Below are positions 1-10,040 of a stretch of 64,000 nt of DNA, in pieces (positions within the stretch are counted from its first letter, which is position 1; every line of letters starts with the position of its first letter). The stretch is from Tricholomella constricta. Its lineage: Eukaryota; Basidiomycota; Agaricomycetes; Agaricales; Lyophyllaceae. The translations under genes and the position numbers were made by a program. The DNA is taken from contig JAACJP010000047.1 of NCBI GenBank assembly GCA_013368375.1, forward strand, positions 186,001 through 250,000. The letters are read 5' to 3'. The notes beneath the pieces are model-generated. The model was not told where the DNA came from and did not search any database. It saw only the letters and a list, made by a program, of their open reading frames with translations.

Positions 1-331
1 TCTAGTAAACCGCCGTATCTGTCCGCTCGTAACCGCCGCCCGAACCCGTGAGTTCTCCGTTTTTTTAGCATCGTTCGTCTCGTTGTCGCGTCACCGACAT
101 CAACAGTCGCGTCACCGACCGGTTCCAGCTGGGAACTATCGCATACCATCGCACTCGTCGCATCGTCGTCGGTTCGACTAATATCGAGTCGGGTCGTCTT
201 AACCTTCGTCCAAACCATCCTTTTAGCCCTGCACACTTGCGTGTTTGGGAACTTTTAACACTTCTCGCCCCCTATAGTTGTTAGTTGTTTTGTTGTTGTG
301 TACAGCACCCACAGGCCTTCTAGCTCTATCA
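1..331 (+). repeat. A1 5' LTR, 3' portion
   Basis: Only the last third of the LTR is in the window. It ends in ATCA, the inverted match of the TGAT that opens the 3' LTR at 36838. The same block recurs at 17668-17998 and 36171-36501 (A2 LTRs, diverged) and 37498-37828 (A1 3' LTR, nearly identical). Confidence 0.88.
48..277 (+). other. Candidate LTR/leader intron of A1
   Basis: Opens with GTGAGT and ends with a pyrimidine run and TATAG, with TTTTAAC upstream as a plausible branch site. The same signals sit at the same place in the A2 LTR (17726-17944). Removing it puts LTR sequence in the same frame as the gag ORF. Not tested by RNA. Confidence 0.45.
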
Positions 332-1409
332 TTCTGGAGCCCACCGCGAGGGTTTTAAAAACCACCGCCGAACACGCAACCTTCTTACACTTTTTCGTAA
401 TAACCTACGACGCGGCGACCATTCCGCCGGAGACTCGACAAGAAACGAGAGCCCGAACCCTTCGTGCCGAAATCCGCGCTGTCTTCGGAGAGGCCGACAC
501 CGACTCAGAATCCCTCTCCCCGCTCTTTCACTCAGTAACCCCACATCGTGCGATCCACAACAACCTCAGTCCTCTGTTCTATAGCCCTTTATCAGACCTA
601 CCATCGCCTATCTCGACCGACCGAACCCCGTCTCGTGAACCGACCGCCCGAACCAACTCAGACTCCGACCCCTTTGCGTCGGAACTCCCTACTACCGATC
701 AAGGAGTAGAATTTAGACTCACTCCCCTATTGCCTACGACACCCGAAACCTCAGATTCTTCCTCACCGTCATATTCCCCCTCTCCGTCCCCTCTTCAGAG
801 ACCAACACCATCTGTCATGGCACAACCACCGATCGTTATGAAACCAATGCCCGCGCGCGGACAAAGTTCGGCACCGACATTCTCACCCGAACACGCACGC
901 GAACTACGGCGGTATTTCTCAGACCTGGATCACCTCTTCACCGAATGTAACGTGGTAGACGAACGAGAAAAGAAAATGCACGCCACACGATATACCGATA
1001 TCGATACAGCCGACCTATGGGAACAACTTGAGGAGTTCGCGAACGGCGCACACGACGACTGGCGAAAAGCGATAATGGCACTTTACCCAGGAGCTAGCGA
1101 GGAAAGAAAGTACTCGATGGCCGACCTCAACCACCTGATCAGAGAACGACACCGACTAGGGATCCAATCCAACAGCGACCTCGGAGAGTATTACCGACAG
1201 TTCCTTCCAATCACTCAATTCCTTGTCAGCAAAGACCGACTCTCGAAAAACGAACGCGACCGCCAATTTCGCCGCGCATTCCAGTCCGACTTATGGTCAA
1301 AAATCCATCGCAGACTCGAAATCTTAGACCCGAACCACCACCCAGACGACCCCTACTCCACCGAAAACATTCGCGCGGCGGCCGAACACATTCTCCACGG
1401 AACCAGCGC
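298..1409 (+). pseudogene. A1 gag, 5' part (split by element B)
   Basis: First part of the A1 gag-protease frame; the rest is at 7765-9463. Together they make 937 codons, and removing B plus one copy of its 5-bp target duplication restores the frame exactly. The segment holds the conserved capsid-like region (aligned block starting MAQPP at 817, with RRYFSDLD and WRKAIMALYPGASEE). No ATG occurs in frame before 817, yet the preceding roughly 170 codons align with A2 at the protein level, so they are probably translated, either from a spliced upstream exon or from a non-AUG start. Interrupted, so A1 cannot make full Gag. Family identity comes from the zinc knuckle and protease in the second part. 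Confidence 0.8.
335..352 (+). other. Candidate primer-binding site of A1
   Basis: TGGAGCCCACCGCGAGGG lies three bases after the LTR end and is identical in A2 (18002-18019). It starts with TGG, the complement of a tRNA CCA end. I could not assign the tRNA. The stretch is also inside the open gag frame. Confidence 0.4.
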
Positions 1410-1883
1410 TGTTAGGGGAACACCCGTTCACGACCTCCGACGCTCACCAACTGTTCCCCGACACGTGCGCTCGCTCCTGACCGATCGCGATCCCGACCCC
1501 GACGCTCTGACCCAAGCGTCGGTGTACATATTTACCTTACTCACTTCCTGTCATTCCCCTTGTTTCCCTGTTCATATTCCCGATCACCTGACATCCCGAC
1601 GACGGTTACCATCAGACAGCATCCGGAACCCGCTCATCATTATCACCTGTCATGGTTATCACATGTCATTATTATCACATGTACAGTACACTATGGAGAG
1701 CCTGCCCTCATGTATCACACTTGTATATAGCCGGCCCCCTGGCATCTGGGAATCCTTTACACTATTCTCTTTGGATTCCCCTTTGCCAGGTAAGCCTTAT
1801 TTACCTCGTTACAGTACATCAATATAACTTTGGATTCCCCTTTGCCAGTACGACTGAGCTCTGCTCTAAAGGTCGCCCTAACA
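1410..1883 (+). repeat. B 5' LTR with TATA box
   Basis: 474 bp with TG...CA ends. TATATA at 1724-1729 lies 35 bp upstream of 1759, where the sequence complementary to the PBS begins, which marks the likely transcript start. A 20-bp direct repeat starting TTTGGATTCCCC occurs at 1770 and 1829. Confidence 0.93.
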
Positions 1884-1885
1884 GC

Positions 1886-1895
1886 AGAATAGTGT
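1886..1895 (+). other. B primer-binding site, self-priming type
   Basis: AGAATAGTGT, two bases after the 5' LTR, is the exact reverse complement of ACACTATTCT at 1759-1768, just downstream of the TATA box. In the Tf1/sushi group the PBS pairs with the 5' end of the element's own mRNA instead of a tRNA; this arrangement has the same form. Confidence 0.75.
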
Positions 1896-2009
1896 CTCTT
1901 AGAAACCCGACGAAGCCGACCGACCAGCTTCCGCGCCGAAACACGCGTCTGCTACACGCGACCGTCCAACGCGCGCTCGCTCTGATCGCCCGCCCAGTCC
2001 CGTTTCGAG

Positions 2010-3254
2010 ATGTCCGAATTTGGTGACATGCCGCTCGAACGACCGTTCTCTCCCTTCCTCACGACGGAGGAGCGGTTGGCGAATATGGAAGCCACGATTT
2101 CGGCTCTCTCCGCCTCCAACACATCCAACTCGGCCTCTATGGACCGCCTCTCCGCTCTTTTCGAAAAACTCATGTCGGGGACACCCCCCAATCCCACCCC
2201 CGCTGCTCCCGAAGCAGACACGACCCCTCCGCCGCCTGAGACGATCCCTCCGTCGCCTGCGACGACCCCTCTGCTGCCAGGCGCTCCGCAATCAGGATCG
2301 CACCACCTCCGACCGTCGCCCCCTCCCATTTACGACGGCGCCCGGTCAGGCGGTCGCGCGTTCTGGAACGCCTGCAACCTCTACTTCTCCTTGTGCGGGG
2401 GAAGTTTCGCCGACGACCACGCCCGAATCGTATGGGTGCTGTCGTACATGCAGCACGGACGAGCCGCCGACTTCGTCAGTCGGGTGTTCCAGTTCGGAAC
2501 CGCCAAGGACGTCTTTCCCGCCTGGAAGGACTTCGAAGACACCTTCCGCGGCGAGTTCTTCCTCTTCGACGAAGTCGCTGACGCCGCGCTCATCTTGGAG
2601 TCGACGGCGTACTTCCAGAACGGTCGGTCGATCGACGAGTACATCGACTCGTTCCGATCCCTGTGGGTCAAGGCAGGCTACCCCGATGGGCGCCACCTGG
2701 TCCTCAAATTCCGTCGGGGCATGGACCCAAAGCTTTCGAGGCGACTTGGAAGCATCACCACGGGTCGCCCGCACGACGAGAAGATTGAGGAGTGGCTGAG
2801 GATCGCTCGTTCTCAAGATTTCATCATGAGGTCGGAGGACGACTTCCACCGTCGGATGGTCCCGACAAAGGCGCCGGACGGCCGCCCAACCACCGCCGTA
2901 GCCGCACGATGGGCGTTCGCTACTGCCCCCACTCCCATTCCCACTCCCGCTTCTGCCCCTCCCGCCCCTCGCGCTCCCATCGCACCAGCCCCTAGGCCGC
3001 TCCCCCAGGGCGTCCCGATGGATGTCGATCGGATGCGCGACCGGGTCGCACCTGCCGACGACCACTGCTTCCGGTGCAAGAAGAAGGGTCACTACTCGCG
3101 TGACTGTCCCTTGCGCTGGGACGTGCGCCACATGCTCGACGACGAGCTGGAGGCGCTCATCATGGAGCGTCTAGCCCGCAAAGACGCAGTTCCCGCCGAC
3201 CAGACTCCATTATCGGCCGACGCGGGCACCTCCGACGCTGAGGAGGGTTTTTAA
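2010..3254 (+). CDS. gag: Element B Gag
   Basis: 414-aa structural protein that would build the virus-like particle and bind the element RNA. The N-terminal third is low-complexity, rich in Ser, Pro and Thr. The middle carries a conserved gag block (WNACNLYFSLCGG, then EYIDSFRSLWVKAGYPDGRH). Near the C terminus there is one CCHC zinc knuckle (CFRCKKKGHYSRDC, about residues 352-365). The ATG at 2010 is the first in this frame, 126 nt after the LTR. The frame ends at TAA (3252) directly after the shifty heptamer GGGTTTT, so part of the ribosomes probably continue into pol. The same protein, broken, is found in element E (37829-38487). Confidence 0.93.
   Translation: MSEFGDMPLERPFSPFLTTEERLANMEATISALSASNTSNSASMDRLSALFEKLMSGTPPNPTPAAPEADTTPPPPETIPPSPATTPLLPGAPQSGSHHLRPSPPPIYDGARSGGRAFWNACNLYFSLCGGSFADDHARIVWVLSYMQHGRAADFVSRVFQFGTAKDVFPAWKDFEDTFRGEFFLFDEVADAALILESTAYFQNGRSIDEYIDSFRSLWVKAGYPDGRHLVLKFRRGMDPKLSRRLGSITTGRPHDEKIEEWLRIARSQDFIMRSEDDFHRRMVPTKAPDGRPTTAVAARWAFATAPTPIPTPASAPPAPRAPIAPAPRPLPQGVPMDVDRMRDRVAPADDHCFRCKKKGHYSRDCPLRWDVRHMLDDELEALIMERLARKDAVPADQTPLSADAGTSDAEEGF
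3245..3251 (+). promoter_or_regulatory. -1 frameshift site between B gag and pol
   Basis: G GGT TTT in the gag frame, followed at once by the gag stop TAA. It fits the X XXY YYZ rule, and pol lies in the -1 frame and is open through the overlap. Element E has GGATTTT at the same place. I did not identify a downstream structure. Confidence 0.7.
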
Positions 3255-6200
3255 TCGCACAACGGGTGGAACGTACGCCCCCGTTGTCTAGTCGTAATCG
3301 GTTCGCTCCACTGTCCGTAGAATATGCCAATACACCTATTATTGCTGCTATTCCTACGAGTGAACCGACCGACAAAGACGTACAAAACCCCTCCGACCCG
3401 ACGACACCGATCGCAGTCGCAAAGCCGATCGCCCCGTCGCGTCGTGGCCTACCCCGCTGGGAAAAGCGACTCCCTAGTCGCTTCATCGCCGCTGCCTCCC
3501 CCTGCCCCAGATCCCTGTGGCTCAACGTTGAACTGGAGACCACCGACACCCAGGAGTCGCACGCCGTCACTGCGCTAGTGGACAGCGGAGCAACCGGCAG
3601 CTTTCTCAATATCGCTTTCGTCGAGAAACACAAACTCACGACCAAGGTGCTTAGTCGGCCATCCCCAGTTTACAACGTAGACGGCACCCTCAACGAAGGC
3701 GGTTCGGTCTCTTGCATCGTAGAAGCTGTCTTGCGATACAATGGTCATACCGAACGAGCCGTCTTCGGGGTCACCCAGTTAGGCAAGCACGACATGATCC
3801 TCGGGTTCAACTGGCTTAAAAACCACAACCCTGAGATCGACTGGGAGACCAAAGAGGTGAAGATGAGTCGCTGCCCGATGCAGTGCGACACCTGCAAGGA
3901 TGAGGTCAAAGCCGATCGGCGCGCACGTACCAAAGTGCGTGCAGCAATCCGTGCCTGTCGAGCCGATGGCATCCCGACGATTGAGCCTGACCTGCGGACC
4001 CCGACCAATCCGTACGTGGAGGACGACTCTGATGACGACGAGTTCCTCCCCTACACTCCGATCCTGGAGGAACCCGACCCAGAGTCCGACGACTTCCTGA
4101 CGGAGACCTTCCTGAATGGCGATCGCATATTCGCGACCGCAATCCATCCGACCCCGACCGCCGAACATATTCGGGCCAGCCAAACGACATCGCAGCGACT
4201 TGCGGAAGCGCACGCTGCTAACTCCGTGCCCAAAACGTTCCGCGACGCCGTACCCACCCACCTCCACGACTTTGAAGATGTCTTCTCCAAAGTTGCGTTC
4301 GATGAGCTCCCAGAGCGCAAGCAATGGGACCATGCGATCGAACTGGAGCCGGGCGCGTCACCAACTGGCACGAAGGTCTACCCGCTGTCACCGGCGGAAC
4401 AGGTTGAACTCGACGCGTTCCTCAAAGAGAATCTCGAGACGGGTCGTATCCGACCGTCCAAGTCGCCCATGGCATCACCGGTCTTCTTCATCAAGAAGAA
4501 GGACGGGTCGCTCCGCCTGGTACAGGACTATCGGACGCTCAATGCGCTCACGGTGAAGAACCGATACCCGCTGCCCCTCATTAGCGAACTGGTGAATAAC
4601 CTTCGCGGCGCACGGTACTTCACCAAGCTGGACGTCCGATGGGGGTACAACAATGTTCGGATCAAGGAAGGCGACGAGTGGAAGGCAGCGTTTCGGACGA
4701 ACCGCGGTCTCTTCGAGCCGCTCGTCATGTTCTTCGGCCTCACGAACAGCCCCGCCACATTTCAGACCATGATGAATGATATTTTCCGCGATCTGATCGC
4801 CGAAGGTGTTGTTTGCGTGTACCTCGACGACATCTTGATTTATACCAAGACTCTAGAGGAACACCGTCGGGTCGCGCGATTAGTACTGGACCGACTCCGC
4901 GAACATCAGTTGTTCTTAAAGCCCGAGAAATGCGAATTCGAACAGACCAAGATCGAGTATCTGGGGCTGATCATTTCGCAAGGGCAAGCGGAGATGGACC
5001 CTGTTAAGGTCGCTGGAGTGTTGGAATGGCCAGCGCCGAAGAACAAGAAGGAAGTGCAAGCATTCCTAGGCTTCACTAACTTCTACCGACGGTTCATCCA
5101 GGACTTCTCGCATCACGCCCGACCCCTGTTCGATCTGACGGGCAAGGACGTCGCCTGGCGATGGGGAGAGTCGGAGCAGTCGGCCTTTGGCCTTCTGAAG
5201 TCGGCGATCACATCGGGGCCCGTTCTCATGTTCCCTGACGACGACCGACCGTACCGCATCGAAGCCGATTCATCTGACTTCGCAACGGGCGCGGTCCTGT
5301 CGCAAGAGTCGCCGTCCGACGGTAAATGGCACCCCGTCGCGTTCTACTCAAAGAGCTTGAACGCCGTCGAGCGGAACTACGAGATCCATGACAAGGAGAT
5401 GCTAGCGATCATCCGGTCTCTGGAGGAGTGGCGACACTTCGTAGAAGGCGCAAAGCACAAGGTGGAGATCTGGACCGACCACAAGAACCTTGAGTACTTC
5501 CTCACCGCGAAGAAACTCAATCGGCGTCAAGCCCGATGGTCGCTCTACCTCGCTAACTTCGACTTCGCCCTCCACCACCGTCCTGGCCGTAGCATGGGCA
5601 AGCCCGACGCGTTATCGCGCCGCTCCGACCATGGCGACGGAAGTGCTGACAACGCCGACATCGTACTGCTCAAACCCGAGTTCTTCGCGGTTCGTGCGAC
5701 GGAAGGTCTTGTATTGGTCGGAGAAGAGGATGACGTGCTGAAGGCAATTCGCAAGGGCAACCGCGATGGCGCACAGGAGGATGCGGTCGCGAAAGCGGCG
5801 CAACTGGTCAGGGCATCTAAGATCGCCGGTCGCTCCCTTCGCTTTGGCGAGTGGGGAGAGGAAGGCGGTCTGCTCACGTTCCGTGGACGGATCTATGTCC
5901 CGAACGTTCCTGACCTCCGCCGACGCATCGTGGAGCACCACCACGACTCCAAGGTCGCCGGTCACCCAGGTCGCTGGAAGACGTTAGAGCTGGTGTCGCG
6001 CAACTACTGGTGGCCCCAGATGTCGCGCTTCATCGGTTCCTACACCAGCACCTGCGACATGTGCTTGCGCACGAAACCCCGCCGCCAACTCCCCGTCGGA
6101 CAGCTGCAGCCGCTCCCCATTCCCGAAGGTCGATGGAATGTCGTGTCGGTCGACTTCATCACCGAACTCCCCGAGTCCAATGGCCACGACGCGATCATGA

Positions 6201-7285
6201 ACGTCGTGGATTCGGTCGGAAAACGCGCGCACTTCATCGCGTCGCACACGACTTGTTCGGCTTTGGGGGCTGCGAACCTCTACCGGCGCCACGTCTGGAA
6301 GCTCCACGGTCTCCCAGATGCCTTTGTCTCCGATCGAGGTCCACAGTTCGTCGCCGAATTCACGCGCGAACTGTACCGACTCCTGGGTATCAAGCTGTCG
6401 GCTTCGACGGCGTACCACCCGCAGACCGACGGACAGACCGAACGCGTCAACCAGGAGCTGGAACAGTTTTTGCGGGTCTTCTGCAATGAGCGTCAGAACG
6501 ACTGGGAGGACCTCTTGCCCGACGCCGAATTCAGTTACAACAACCATGTACATTCGGCGACGCAGCAGACCCCCTTCCTGCTCGACACTGGTCGGCATCC
6601 ACGCATGGGCTTTGAGCCACGTCGGGGCGCTTCCAAGAACGAGTCGGCCGACGAGTTTGTGGAGCGCATGAAGGAAGCACAGGAAGAAGCCAAGGCAGCG
6701 CTCTCAAAGGCCAAAGACGACATGGAGCGGTACTACAACCAGCGACACGCCCCAACGCCCGACTACCAGCCTGGCGACAAGGTGTACTTGGACGCGACCG
6801 ACATTTCTACGACCCGACCATCTAAGAAATTGTCGCATCGCTACCTTGGCCCTTTTGTCGTGCAAAGGCGAGTCGGCCCGCTCGCATACCGCCTCCTGCT
6901 GCCTCAGTCCATGAAGCGCATCCACCCAGTCTTCCACGTCGTGAAACTCATCCCCGCCGTCGCTGATCCGATCGAAGGTCGTCGGTCCAATCCTCCTCCT
7001 CCCCCCGACATAATCGACGACGAACCCCATTACGAAGTTGAAAAGATCCTCGATAGCCGAACCTTCCGCAAAAAACTACAGTACAAGGTCCTGTGGAAAG
7101 GCTATGGTTACGAAGAAGCTTCATGGGAACCTCGCGAAAATGTCACCGCCCCCGATCTGGTACGCAAGTTCCACCGCGACAACCCCGACGCTGCCCGCCA
7201 CATTCGTGGCATGTTCACATTATCCCCGGCCATCTTCGCCACCGCTACCCCGCACCGAGTCGTTGCGATTCAAAAGGGGGGGTGA
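3251..7285 (+). CDS. pol: Element B Pol polyprotein (protease, RT, RNase H, integrase, chromodomain)
   Basis: Uninterrupted polyprotein of about 1,340 aa in the -1 frame relative to gag. Order, counted from 3266: aspartic protease with DSGATG near residue 106; reverse transcriptase with LDVRWGYNN and the YLDD catalytic box near residue 519; RNase H (EADSSDFATGAVL, then the DHKNLEYF block); integrase with the HHCC finger (GHPGRW to CDMC), the catalytic block D (SVDFITELP), D (SDRGPQF) and E (TDGQTERVNQ), and a GPY/F-like module (HRYLGPF). A chromodomain lies at about residues 1255-1310 (YEVEKILDSR, KVLWKGYG, SWEP). Chromodomains of this class are known to tether integration to modified histones. 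No pol ATG is needed if the -1 frameshift is used. It ends at the polypurine tract. Confidence 0.95.
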   Translation, partial: LIAQRVERTPPLSSRNRFAPLSVEYANTPIIAAIPTSEPTDKDVQNPSDPTTPIAVAKPIAPSRRGLPRWEKRLPSRFIAAASPCPRSLWLNVELETTDTQESHAVTALVDSGATGSFLNIAFVEKHKLTTKVLSRPSPVYNVDGTLNEGGSVSCIVEAVLRYNGHTERAVFGVTQLGKHDMILGFNWLKNHNPEIDWETKEVKMSRCPMQCDTCKDEVKADRRARTKVRAAIRACRADGIPTIEPDLRTPTNPYVEDDSDDDEFLPYTPILEEPDPESDDFLTETFLNGDRIFATAIHPTPTAEHIRASQTTSQRLAEAHAANSVPKTFRDAVPTHLHDFEDVFSKVAFDELPERKQWDHAIELEPGASPTGTKVYPLSPAEQVELDAFLKENLETGRIRPSKSPMASPVFFIKKKDGSLRLVQDYRTLNALTVKNRYPLPLISELVNNLRGARYFTKLDVRWGYNNVRIKEGDEWKAAFRTNRGLFEPLVMFFGLTNSPATFQTMMNDIFRDLIAEGVVCVYLDDILIYTKTLEEHRRVARLVLDRLREHQLFLKPEKCEFEQTKIEYLGLIISQGQAEMDPVKVAGVLEWPAPKNKKEVQAFLGFTNFYRRFIQDFSHHARPLFDLTGKDVAWRWGESEQSAFGLLKSAITSGPVLMFPDDDRPYRIEADSSDFATGAVLSQESPSDGKWHPVAFYSKSLNAVERNYEIHDKEMLAIIRSLEEWRHFVEGAKHKVEIWTDHKNLEYFLTAKKLNRRQARWSLYLANFDFALHHRPGRSMGKPDALSRRSDHGDGSADNADIVLLKPEFFAVRATEGLVLVGEEDDVLKAIRKGNRDGAQEDAVAKAAQLVRASKIAGRSLRFGEWGEEGGLLTFRGRIYVPNVPDLRRRIVEHHHDSKVAGHPGRWKTLELVSRNYWWPQMSRFIGSYTSTCDMCLRTKPRRQLPVGQLQPLPIPEGRWNVVSVDFITELPESNGHDAIMNVVDSVGKRAHFIASHTTCSALGAANLYRRHVWKLHGLPDAFVSDRGPQFVAEFTRELYRLLGIKLSASTAYHPQTDGQTERVNQELEQFLRVFCNERQNDWEDLLPDAEFSYNNHVHSATQQTPFLLDTGRHPRMGFEPRRGASKNESADEFVERMKEAQEEAKAALSKAKDDMERYYNQRHAPTPDYQPGDKVYLDATDISTTRPSKKLSHRYLGPFVVQRRVGPLAYRLLLPQSMKRIHPVFHVVKLIPAVADPIEGRRSNPPPPPDIIDDEPHYEVEKILDSRTFRKKLQYKVLWKGYGYEEASWEPRENVTAPDLVRKFHRDNPDAARHIRGMFTLSPAIFATATPHRVVAIQKGG
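7272..7282 (+). other. B 3' polypurine tract
   Basis: AAAAGGGGGGG three bases before the 3' LTR (TGA then TGTTAGG); it overlaps the last pol codons. This is the expected primer for plus-strand synthesis. Confidence 0.85.
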
Positions 7286-7759
7286 TGTTAGGGGAACACC
7301 CGTTCACGACCTCCGACGCTCACCAACTGTTCCCCGACACGTGCGCTCGCTCCTGACCGATCGCGATCCCGACCCCGACGCTCTGACCCAAGCGTCGGTG
7401 TACATATTTACCTTACTCACTTCCTGTCATTCCCCTTGTTTCCCTGTTCATATTCCCGATCACCTGACATCCCGACGACGGTTACCATCAGACAGCATCC
7501 GGAACCCGCTCATCATTATCACCTGTCATGGTTATCACATGTCATTATTATCACATGTACAGTACACTATGGAGAGCCTGCCCTCATGTATCACACTTGT
7601 ATATAGCCGGCCCCCTGGCATCTGGGAATCCTTTACACTATTCTCTTTGGATTCCCCTTTGCCAGGTAAGCCTTATTTACCTCGTTACAGTACATCAATA
7701 TAACTTTGGATTCCCCTTTGCCAGTACGACTGAGCTCTGCTCTAAAGGTCGCCCTAACA
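7286..7759 (+). repeat. B 3' LTR
   Basis: 474 bp, the same as the 5' LTR wherever I compared them. Ends CCTAACA, followed by the AGCGC target duplication (7760-7764) and the rest of A1 gag. Confidence 0.93.
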
Positions 7760-7764
7760 AGCGC

Positions 7765-9463
7765 CGTCCGACGACAGGAAGAGCCGGCGCACGCACCACC
7801 ACAGATTGCGATCGCACCACGCGGACCTTTATCGGACGCGACCAAGTCACCGAACGCGAACCAACCCCTCAAATTGGAAGAGCTTTACGAGAAAATTCAC
7901 CTTCTAGAACAGCACATCCACCGCTTAGAACACACTACAGGAAGCGATGGCAATCGGCCAAATCGGGTACCTCACGACAACTGTCACTTTTGTGGTGGCG
8001 AAGGACATTACATTCCCAACTGCCCCATATGTCAACAATACATGGCAGAAGGGCGCTGCCGCCGACGACCCGAAGACAACAAAATAGGACTACCGAGCAG
8101 CGCGCTCATACCACTTGGGACACCAGGCAGATACATAAAAGACAAAATCGACGAGTGGCACAGACGTAACCCCAACCAATTAGCAACAGGACAACTATCG
8201 GCTAACGCGAACCCGACCGAAGGCATGATGCTAGAAATACTACAATTCAACGATATCACCAACCACGACTTGAAAATCGAGGATCGAATGGTCGTATTGG
8301 AGCGGGAACTCAACACATTGCGCGCACGGAAAGAAGTCTTTGACAGAGTAGAACTCATTAGTCGCGCGCCGCAGAAGCGACCTGTCACTATCGAGACCAT
8401 TCAAGACGCCGACGCTCCGACCACCAAGGAAGCACCCACCCCGCGAACTACACCGGACCCGAAGAAAAGCGACGCTAAAGCTCCCCCACTACCATCCAAC
8501 ATACCGCTGATCCCTAGCACCAGAGCCGACCCCGTGACCGCTACGCGCGACAAAGCGCCAATTCATCCGTTCTCCAATATTCCCGACAATCGCTACGTAC
8601 CTCCCACCACGCGGAACTTAGCTGCCACCGAAAAAGCGAAAGCCGATAGCGCATATCGAACCCAAGCGCCCATTTCCGACCCGACTAAATCGGCCGACCT
8701 CTTTGAACGCGCGCTCGACTCGACAATGTCGGTAACCGTCAGAGAACTTTGCGGAGTCGCACCAGAGATTCGCGGAAAATTCAGGGACGCCAACACACCC
8801 AAGAGGATCATAAACAGCAACCTTATTACGGTATACAATGAAGCCCCTGCGTCCGCCTACATAGAAGAACTCGATGCACTCCCCTGCGAAGGCAATAGCG
8901 ACAACGCGACGCCACCACCAGGTGCGTTAGTCACTGGCGACGTCTACGACACGTACTACCAAAACCTGTTACCGGGAGAATGCCCCGACAGACTGATCGT
9001 CGCAATGGAATCGCACGCGCTTAGATCCATCATGCTGATGGTCGACGCAAGGGAACAAATCGAAAGCATTGTGGATAGCGGATGTCAAATCATTGCAATG
9101 TCGGAGGAGGTCTGCCATGGATTGGGAGTCAAATATGACCCAACCATCGTTCTTCAGATGCAGTCCGCGAACGGTACGACTGACCCATCGCTCGGACTAG
9201 CGCGAAACGTACCATGCACCATAGGCGAAGTCACCCTCTACCTCCAGATGCATGTCATTCGTAACCCCGCATACGACATACTCCTCGGACGACCATTCGA
9301 CGTGCTCACCTGCTCCAACGTCAAAACGCGCTCTGCCGACGACACCATTATAACTATCACCGATCAAAACACTCAAGAAGTCATCGCGATCCCGACCTTC
9401 GCACGCGGACAGCGTCGCCGCCCCAAGAAAGACGTAAATTTTCGTATACTCTCGAGGAATTAA
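7765..9463 (+). pseudogene. A1 gag-protease, 3' part
   Basis: Continuation of the frame interrupted at 1409. It carries a CCHC knuckle (CHFCGGEGHYIPNC) and, near the C terminus, an aspartic protease domain with VDSGCQ as the active-site triplet (DSG followed by Cys, where Ala is usual) and ILLGRPF as the second conserved box. Protease is therefore in the gag frame, unlike element B where it is in pol. The protein ends ILSRN at 9463, with the frameshift heptamer eight codons before the stop. The matching intact protein in A2 is 940 codons (17965-20787). Sequence is open and well conserved, but the gene as a whole is split by B. Confidence 0.85.
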
Positions 9464-9498
9464 GCCATGATCACGGCGATCTCGCGCTCCTCCTCGAG
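9436..9498 (+). promoter_or_regulatory. -1 frameshift signal in A1 (heptamer plus stem)
   Basis: Heptamer A AAT TTT at 9436-9442 in the gag frame, an 8-nt spacer, then an 8-bp perfect stem (CTCGAGGA 9451-9458 with TCCTCGAG 9491-9498). pol is open in the -1 frame through this region. The stem arms are kept in A2 although the loop differs. Confidence 0.75.
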
Positions 9499-10040
9499 TA
9501 CGACCCGCGGAGCTATACCCCGACTGTTATTTCCTTTTGCGAACTCCCTTCCGAACCTAATACCGACGCTACCCACGACACCCAGCTTGCTTCACTCTAC
9601 ATCACAGCGCCAGGACTAACGCCTCCCTTGCCCATCAACAAATCTTTTATCCTCACCTCACCAACGAGCTCCACTGAATCACTACCGCACTACGATCGCA
9701 ACACCGGTTTACCAATTCCGACTGACACTGACACGTTCGTCGTTAAAATTAAAGGTGTACAAACCAAAAAGAAGTACAAACCCGTTGCGCAGAAAGTACG
9801 ATCTATCGTCGCTAGCTGCCCCGATCACTTCAGGATAGAAAGAAACATATTAGGCGATCCCCTCGCCGACATACCGATACTACATCCCAACCCACCACCA
9901 TTCCGACCCACGGGACGCTACACTATAGAACGCAAAGAAGACCTCGACCGCGAACACCCGGGATTCCTCACCGATACCGAACGCGCTATAATGCACGACC
10001 TCATGTGTAAACAAAACCTCGCGTTCGCATGGGACGACTC
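9437..10040 (+). pseudogene. A1 pol, 5' part (split by a solo LTR)
   Basis: Pol reading frame (-1 relative to gag) from the frameshift site to the solo LTR. It covers the poorly conserved linker and the region leading into the reverse transcriptase (FVVKIKGVQTKKKYKP block). Pol resumes at 10515. Removing the solo LTR plus one 5-bp duplication (474 nt in total) keeps the frame. Confidence 0.8.

Larger units (their letters stand above)
1410..7759 (+). mobile_element. Intact Ty3/gypsy chromovirus B
   Basis: Complete element of 6,350 bp: 474-bp LTRs at 1410-1883 and 7286-7759, which I could not tell apart by eye, gag, pol in the -1 frame with a C-terminal chromodomain, a self-priming PBS and a polypurine tract. 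LTRs run TGTTAGG...CCTAACA. The 5-bp target duplication AGCGC is at 1405-1409 and 7760-7764. It sits inside the gag gene of A1. Both ORFs are uninterrupted and the LTRs match, so this is a young and possibly still active insertion. The chromodomain and self-priming place it in the Tf1/sushi-like chromovirus group of fungi. Confidence 0.95.
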
